From NCBI GenBank assembly GCA_017512365.1, contig JAFWGQ010000004.1, positions 81,691 through 145,690 of the forward strand: a DNA stretch of 64,000 nt, written 5' to 3'. The notes beneath the pieces were generated by a model. That model worked only from the letters and a program-made list of their open reading frames with translations. It was not told where the DNA came from and did not search any database. Each line of letters opens with the position of its first letter. The stretch's first letter is position 1. Positions 59,799-64,000 of the stretch are shown piece after piece. The stretch comes from Mogibacterium sp. (GTDB taxonomy: Bacteria; Bacillota; Clostridia; Peptostreptococcales; Anaerovoracaceae). The translations under genes and the position numbers were made by a program.

Positions 59799-60692
59799 TC
59801 AGACGTTGTCGACTTCCGTGATGTCCGAGAAGCGCTTTCCCCACACGGTCGTTACCGGCATTATGGTCGCGAACGCCTGCGGATCTGTCTCTGCCACGAA
59901 CTTCTTTATCTTCATACTCTCGGCAGGCGTGCATATGATCGTGAGCGTCCTTCTTTCCACCTTTGAATGCTCTCCTCTTGAGATATGCGAAGTGACCGCC
60001 CTGTCAACGACAGTCATCACGTACTCCGTGATGGCTTCTTCTTTTTCCCTGCCGCTGGCGATTATGTCGAACTGGACGAACTTGCCGCTGTATCCTACCG
60101 TGATCAGGGATATGACCTTTGCAGCGACCACCGCATTGATTATCGCGTACATCGCTACGTTGGTATCGAAGACAAACGCCGAGATGATGATTATAGTTAC
60201 ATCCATCGCCATCTGAATGTCTCCGGTATGCAGGTGATTGAGCAGTCTGAAGTGTATGACCCTCGCTATCGTGTCCGTACCGCCCGATGAATATCCGCCG
60301 ATATACCCCACTCCCGTCGCGATACCGTAGAACACGCCGATCAGCAGCGAGGCGAGGAAGGGATCGGGCGAGTCGAGGAATTCATAGTCGATATGCTCGA
60401 ATATGAAGAGCATTATCGGATAAGCGAATCCCAGCGCTATTATGCGCTTCACCTCGGCTTTCCCCATCGCCATGTACGCGATGATGATGACCACCATCGA
60501 CAGAGCGTAATAGATCAGCGAATAGCTGAGATGGGGGAAAAAGTGCGTGATAAGACGGCAGATGCCAGGCATGCCCCCGGAGGTCATGCCGTTCGGTATC
60601 ATGACGAATATCTGGACCGACGATCCGAAGAACGCCGAAGTCAGCACTATCAGCGCTTCTCTTATGAACTTTCCGGCCTTTGTTTTACTCAT
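59799..60692 (-). CDS. YitT-family membrane protein (DUF161/DUF2179)
   Basis: 297 residues. Five or six membrane helices (about 10-215) with the signatures NGMTSGGMPGICRLI and GGYSSGGTDTIARV, then a cytoplasmic DUF2179 domain (about 220-290, IICTPAESMKIKKFVAETDPQAF). Family members are common in Bacillota; transport or stress roles have been proposed but not shown. Its start overlaps the APC permease stop by eight bases, so the two are co-translated. Confidence 0.9.
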   Translation of the reverse strand: MSKTKAGKFIREALIVLTSAFFGSSVQIFVMIPNGMTSGGMPGICRLITHFFPHLSYSLIYYALSMVVIIIAYMAMGKAEVKRIIALGFAYPIMLFIFEHIDYEFLDSPDPFLASLLIGVFYGIATGVGYIGGYSSGGTDTIARVIHFRLLNHLHTGDIQMAMDVTIIIISAFVFDTNVAMYAIINAVVAAKVISLITVGYSGKFVQFDIIASGREKEEAITEYVMTVVDRAVTSHISRGEHSKVERRTLTIICTPAESMKIKKFVAETDPQAFATIMPVTTVWGKRFSDITEVDNV

Positions 60693-62709
60693 CTTCCTTC
60701 TTCTCTTCTGTAAGGCTGAGGAACTTTTCTATGTTCTCTTCCAGTCCGACGACCCACAGGTCGTCCCCCTCTTCTATAAGTGTATCCGCATCAGGCATCA
60801 TGAAGGTCTTTCCGAGGGACTGCAGACCTATCACCATGCACTGCGTGTAGTCCGTGATGCCCGAGTACTTGAGCGGCTTGTTGCAGTACGGCGCGTCGGC
60901 AGTCACCTTTACGGTGCGGCAGATCAGAGGCACCTGGGCCTCGGTGGATCCCATTCCCATGAAATCCTTGAGGTTGCCGAGCGTATACTTGTTTCCGATG
61001 TACTGTCCGTCCCTGAACTTCAGTATGGACTTCTCGACGCCTACCGCGAATACGCGGTCGCCCTTATATACCCTGGTCTTCCCGTTAGGCAGGAAGAGCA
61101 TCTCGGTGCCGTGTTCTATCTTTATGATGAATATGTTCTGGCTCTTGCCCCAGCCGAGCTCCATCAGCGTTTTGCCCGAATAGTCGGCCTCCTTAGGCAC
61201 GACGAAGGACAGATACCTGTAGTCGTCCTCGAAGAACTCCGAGTAGTCCGGCAGCTCCACATCGTCCTGGGCAGCCATCATGCTGGCGAAAAGGAACGAC
61301 GCCCTCTTCAGCTTCGAGTACTGTCTGCGCTGGCGGTAGTCGAGTATGAACAGCACGAGTCCGATGAACATCCATCCTCCGAACATCGCCGTCGCGAACC
61401 AGCCCATGTGGACCGGCTGGCCCGGTATGAGAAGCAGCGCCAGAAGAAGCGTCATGCATATCCCCGCGAACCACGCCGTCTTCTCTCCTCCAGGTATGCT
61501 GTACGGACGGTTCAGAGACGGTTCGCTGTGCCTGAGCTTGATCAGGCTGTACGCCGTGATCATCCAGCTCGTGACATAGCCGGCCGCCGAGAACGTAGTC
61601 AGCGATCCGATCAGTCCGCTTCCGAGGAAAGGCCCCGCGACCGACGCGATCAGGCATACCTTGAGAGCGTTGATCGGGGTCCTGTATACAGGGTGCTGTT
61701 TTGCGAGCACGTCCGGCACTATACTGACCCTTGCCATCGCCATAAGTATCTGCGACGACGCCATCATGAATCCGTTCCATGTCGTGATGAGGCCGCATAT
61801 CGCTCCGATGAGGATGAATAGATACAGTCCCATGCCTACCGGCCCGCCGTACACATCGCGGAACAGGAGAGCCGCGGCCGGACTGTCGAACTTTATGAAT
61901 TCCTTCCACGGCATGGCGCCTCCGAGAGTGATGAGAAGGAGCGCATAAAAGACGCACGAGAGAACTACTGTCAGCACGACCGTCTTTCCTACCGACTTCA
62001 CGTCTCCCCCTGCGCTTTCTATCCCCTGCGGGATGGTCTCAAAGCCCGCGAGAAAGAAAGGCGCCGACGCGAGTATCACCATGGCTCCTCCGATAAAGGA
62101 CCTGTGAGCGCCCTTTCCGATGTTCTCGTATACCGGCTCGAAGTTGGCGCTGTCGAATCTCATCGCCGCGAATATCATGGCCAGTATGCCCGCTCCGACA
62201 AGCACGAAGCAGAGTACCTTCTGCATGGTCGCCGAAGATGTAACGCCCTTCCTGTTTATCAGGAAAAGCACCACGGAGATGACTATCCCCACTATGATGT
62301 GGCCGAGGTATACGTCCGCCCCAGCAAGAGTATACAGCGGCGCTCCGGCCTTGAGGATCGGGAAGATAATGCTGAGTATGTCCACTACATAAATGGCCTC
62401 CCACGGTATGATCGTGACGAAGGCTCCGAAGGCGGCCCACCCCGATATGAAGGCCACGTTGTCGCCGAAAGCCCTGAAGGCATAGGCCATCCCTCCGCCG
62501 GATACCGGAAGCATCGAGCACAGCTCGCAGTAGCAGAGCGCGACAGGTATCATGATTATGAGCGCAAGCAAATAGCCGACAGCCGCAGGAAGCGGTCCGC
62601 CGCTTCCCGCCATCCAGCTGTTGATAGATACGGCCCAGCCTACTCCGACTATGGCGCCGAATCCGATAGCAAAGAAATCTATCGCGCTTACGCCCTTCTT
62701 TTCGTTCAA
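60685..62709 (-). CDS. APC-superfamily amino-acid permease with RCK-C (TrkA-C) regulatory part
   Basis: 674 residues. Twelve membrane helices (about 10-450) of the APC type, with GFGAIVGVGWAV near the start, then about 200 cytoplasmic residues with TrkA-C/RCK-like sheets (DFRGK... no; MLFLPNGKTRVYKGDRVFAVG and MMPDADTLIEEGDDLWVVG are the two best). Such tails sense nucleotides or ligands in KtrA/TrkA. The substrate is unknown. The longest frame starts at TTG 62754; TTG 62709 has AAAGGA nine bases before it and gives NEKKGVSAIDFFAIG as normal family start, so it is preferred. Confidence 0.85.
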   Translation of the reverse strand: MNEKKGVSAIDFFAIGFGAIVGVGWAVSINSWMAGSGGPLPAAVGYLLALIIMIPVALCYCELCSMLPVSGGGMAYAFRAFGDNVAFISGWAAFGAFVTIIPWEAIYVVDILSIIFPILKAGAPLYTLAGADVYLGHIIVGIVISVVLFLINRKGVTSSATMQKVLCFVLVGAGILAMIFAAMRFDSANFEPVYENIGKGAHRSFIGGAMVILASAPFFLAGFETIPQGIESAGGDVKSVGKTVVLTVVLSCVFYALLLITLGGAMPWKEFIKFDSPAAALLFRDVYGGPVGMGLYLFILIGAICGLITTWNGFMMASSQILMAMARVSIVPDVLAKQHPVYRTPINALKVCLIASVAGPFLGSGLIGSLTTFSAAGYVTSWMITAYSLIKLRHSEPSLNRPYSIPGGEKTAWFAGICMTLLLALLLIPGQPVHMGWFATAMFGGWMFIGLVLFILDYRQRRQYSKLKRASFLFASMMAAQDDVELPDYSEFFEDDYRYLSFVVPKEADYSGKTLMELGWGKSQNIFIIKIEHGTEMLFLPNGKTRVYKGDRVFAVGVEKSILKFRDGQYIGNKYTLGNLKDFMGMGSTEAQVPLICRTVKVTADAPYCNKPLKYSGITDYTQCMVIGLQSLGKTFMMPDADTLIEEGDDLWVVGLEENIEKFLSLTEEKKEDE

Positions 62710-62848
62710 TTCTATGCGTCCTTTCCCCCTGAAATCTACCAGATACTTATACAATAATCTTATACCGCCTTCAATCGGTATCGGTATTCCACTATAAAAA
62801 AAACATGAAAAAAGCCCTCATATTTTCATTCACATATATATCCATAAA

Positions 62849-62877
62849 TTGAAATGGCTATTTATAAATGGTAAAAT
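62849..62877 (+). promoter_or_regulatory. Promoter of nitroreductase gene
   Basis: -35 TTGAAA (62849-62854), 17-bp spacer, -10 TAAAAT (62872-62877); AAGAGG lies before ATG 62923. Confidence 0.6.
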
Positions 62878-62922
62878 CCAATAGTACGGATAAATCCTTT
62901 CAACTGATCAAGAGGTAAACAG

Positions 62923-63729
62923 ATGCAATACTATGAAAACATCGTAAAGAAAAGAAACTCATGCAGGGGATTCTCGACCAAAAAGGTCCCGGATGAAGTG
63001 ATCGCCGATGTCAGAGCCTACTACGACAACGACGAGAGCGTCCTCGTGGAAGGAATCAGGACGGAACTGAAATTCTACGGTTCAGACATACATGAGCTGC
63101 TGAAACAGCACGTCGGTTACAACGGCATCTGCATCAAGGCCCCGGGATATTTTGTGCTTTATTCGGATAAGGCCGGTCACTTCCTTGAGAATGCCGGCTA
63201 TATCGCCCAGGGCATCACGCTCAAGATGACCGAACACGGGCTCGCTTTATGCTGGATGACTATAAATGATGCGGCTGCGGTAAAGAAAGCCCTCGGCGAG
63301 GATAACGGCATGGAAGTCGCCTGCGTAGTGGCATTCGGCTATCGCGACCCTAAGAATGACGAAAAGAAGGCTCCGAAGCTTACCATAGACGAGCTGTGCC
63401 TCGGCAAGGACTACAGGACCGATATCGATGTCAGCCACTTCGACCATGAACTCGAGGACAGCCTCAGGGCCGCAGCTCACTCTCAGTCTTTCCTTAATCT
63501 CCAGCCGTACAGACTGCTGGTCGACAACAACAACGTCTGTCTCGTCGGACTTCCGAGCGAGATGACGAACGAGTACGACACATATCTCAATTACGGCATC
63601 GTGATGTTCAACTTCTACGCGGTCATGTGGTCGCTAAGGCCGTCCGCTCCGAGGTGGAGCTTCGATCCGCCTGAAACGGACCTCAGGCTCCCTGAGGACG
63701 TGAAATATGTCGCGAAGATCAGATTCTAG
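62923..63729 (+). CDS. Nitroreductase-family protein
   Basis: 268 residues. The start ENIVKKRNSCRGFSTKKVPDEVI is the FMN-binding nitroreductase N-terminus (KRxSxRxF); a second phosphate-binding part is KAPKLTIDELC. The family reduces nitro compounds, quinones or flavins with NAD(P)H; the substrate is unknown. It has a clear promoter and terminator and stands alone. Confidence 0.9.
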   Translation: MQYYENIVKKRNSCRGFSTKKVPDEVIADVRAYYDNDESVLVEGIRTELKFYGSDIHELLKQHVGYNGICIKAPGYFVLYSDKAGHFLENAGYIAQGITLKMTEHGLALCWMTINDAAAVKKALGEDNGMEVACVVAFGYRDPKNDEKKAPKLTIDELCLGKDYRTDIDVSHFDHELEDSLRAAAHSQSFLNLQPYRLLVDNNNVCLVGLPSEMTNEYDTYLNYGIVMFNFYAVMWSLRPSAPRWSFDPPETDLRLPEDVKYVAKIRF

Positions 63730-63799
63730 AAAAGAAGCATGACACATAATAAGAGCAGTCCCGCGGACCAATGTCATTAAGTTAATGACAGAAAACACG

Positions 63800-63838
63800 A
63801 ACTGGGAATTGCACAATTTGCGACTCCCAGTTTTTCTT
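63800..63838 (+). terminator. Terminator after nitroreductase
   Basis: AACTGGGA/TCCCAGTT form an 8-bp stem with AATTGCACAATTTGCG loop that can extend, followed by TTTTTC. Confidence 0.8.
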
Positions 63839-63839
63839 T

Positions 63840-64000
63840 ATCTAAAAAGAACGTATACTGAGGAGCAACGAACGAATTTGTCGAGTGGATCCATGTCATC
63901 TTCAAAAGCGGCGCACTTTAAACCCACCCAATCCTGAACCCACCCCAGGATGTGCGCCATTTTATATTTCATATGTGTTGCATAAATCTCAACTATGCTA
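63840..64000. other. Right-edge region without gene
   Basis: No frame I trust. It holds a compact hairpin at 63910-63958 (GGCGCAC/GTGCGCC with inner ATCCTG/CAGGAT and two AACCCACCC copies), followed by TTTTATATTTC. It could be a small-RNA terminator or an edge of a repeat element continuing beyond the window. Confidence 0.4.

Noticed and set aside
60547-61821. 424-residue frame opposite the APC permease
   Set aside because: Composition (Arg/His-rich) is that of a mirrored GC-rich gene and it overlaps two clear membrane-protein genes.
63840-64000. Integrase or transposase fragment at the right edge
   Set aside because: Short frames give no recognisable motif; a hairpin explains the structure better.

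Overview
The window looks like chromosomal DNA of an anaerobic, moderately GC-rich member of the Bacillota (class Clostridia, possibly the Anaerovoracaceae or family XIII group). This rests on gene content: butyrate kinase, full selenocysteine machinery, nickel-pincer cofactor genes, UPF0735-type ACT protein, YitT, TSCPD protein, Cna-B/VWA and MBG-type surface proteins, with strong Shine-Dalgarno sites and sigma-A-like promoters. The species cannot be named from sequence alone. No phage, insertion sequence, CRISPR array or rRNA was seen.

Layout. (1) 1-4.4 kb, minus strand: a selenocysteine operon, tRNA-Sec (own promoter) then selA, selB, a GTGA-overlapping lipoprotein, and the start of an Mrp/ApbC-type ATPase cut by the window edge. 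(2) 4.5-10.1 kb, minus: larE-larB-larC1-larC2 (nickel-pincer nucleotide synthesis; larC is split with a +1 frame change), purine nucleoside phosphorylase, an HD hydrolase, a TSCPD protein and cysE. (3) 10.3-10.6 kb, plus: a free-standing structured RNA gene with its own promoter and terminator. (4) 10.6-17.4 kb: aspartate-family amino acids, hom-lysC-asd (minus) divergent from thrC, an HTH-ACT regulator and a LysR regulator (plus), with a 159-bp palindromic repeat in the hom leader. (5) 17.4-19.2 kb, minus: selD, itself a selenoprotein gene (in-frame UGA at 18984-18986 with a SECIS-like hairpin), then a YfcE-like phosphoesterase. (6) 19.4-22.0 kb, plus: an NCS2 uracil/xanthine permease and butyrate kinase. 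(7) 22.1-29.9 kb: a VWA/Cna-B cell-wall protein, an aminotransferase, a DUF1015 protein and an LRR/coiled-coil membrane protein.

(8) 29.9-44.2 kb, minus: the most unusual region. One tightly packed unit encodes a secreted GxSxG hydrolase with a fibronectin-III tail, two GH3-family acyl-adenylating enzymes, an acyl-activating AMP ligase, a stand-alone NRPS-type condensation enzyme, an acyl carrier protein and an MMPL/RND lipid exporter, followed by a secreted glycine-rich heptad-repeat protein. I infer an undescribed pathway that makes and exports an acyl-amino-acid, lipopeptide or acyl-ester product.

(9) 44.3-64.0 kb: secreted proteins (a beta-helix lipoprotein, a papain-like-fold protein with three repeats, and a 3046-residue MBG/Ig-like giant), sodium/proline symporter PutP, a membrane-anchored SH3/lytic-transglycosylase protein with an apparent AUA start, YitT, an APC permease with RCK-C domains, and a nitroreductase. 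Selenium genes are therefore spread over two loci that together supply selenophosphate, tRNA-Sec, SelA and SelB. The coordinates given here use starts corrected for Shine-Dalgarno sites and domain boundaries, so several differ from the longest open frame.
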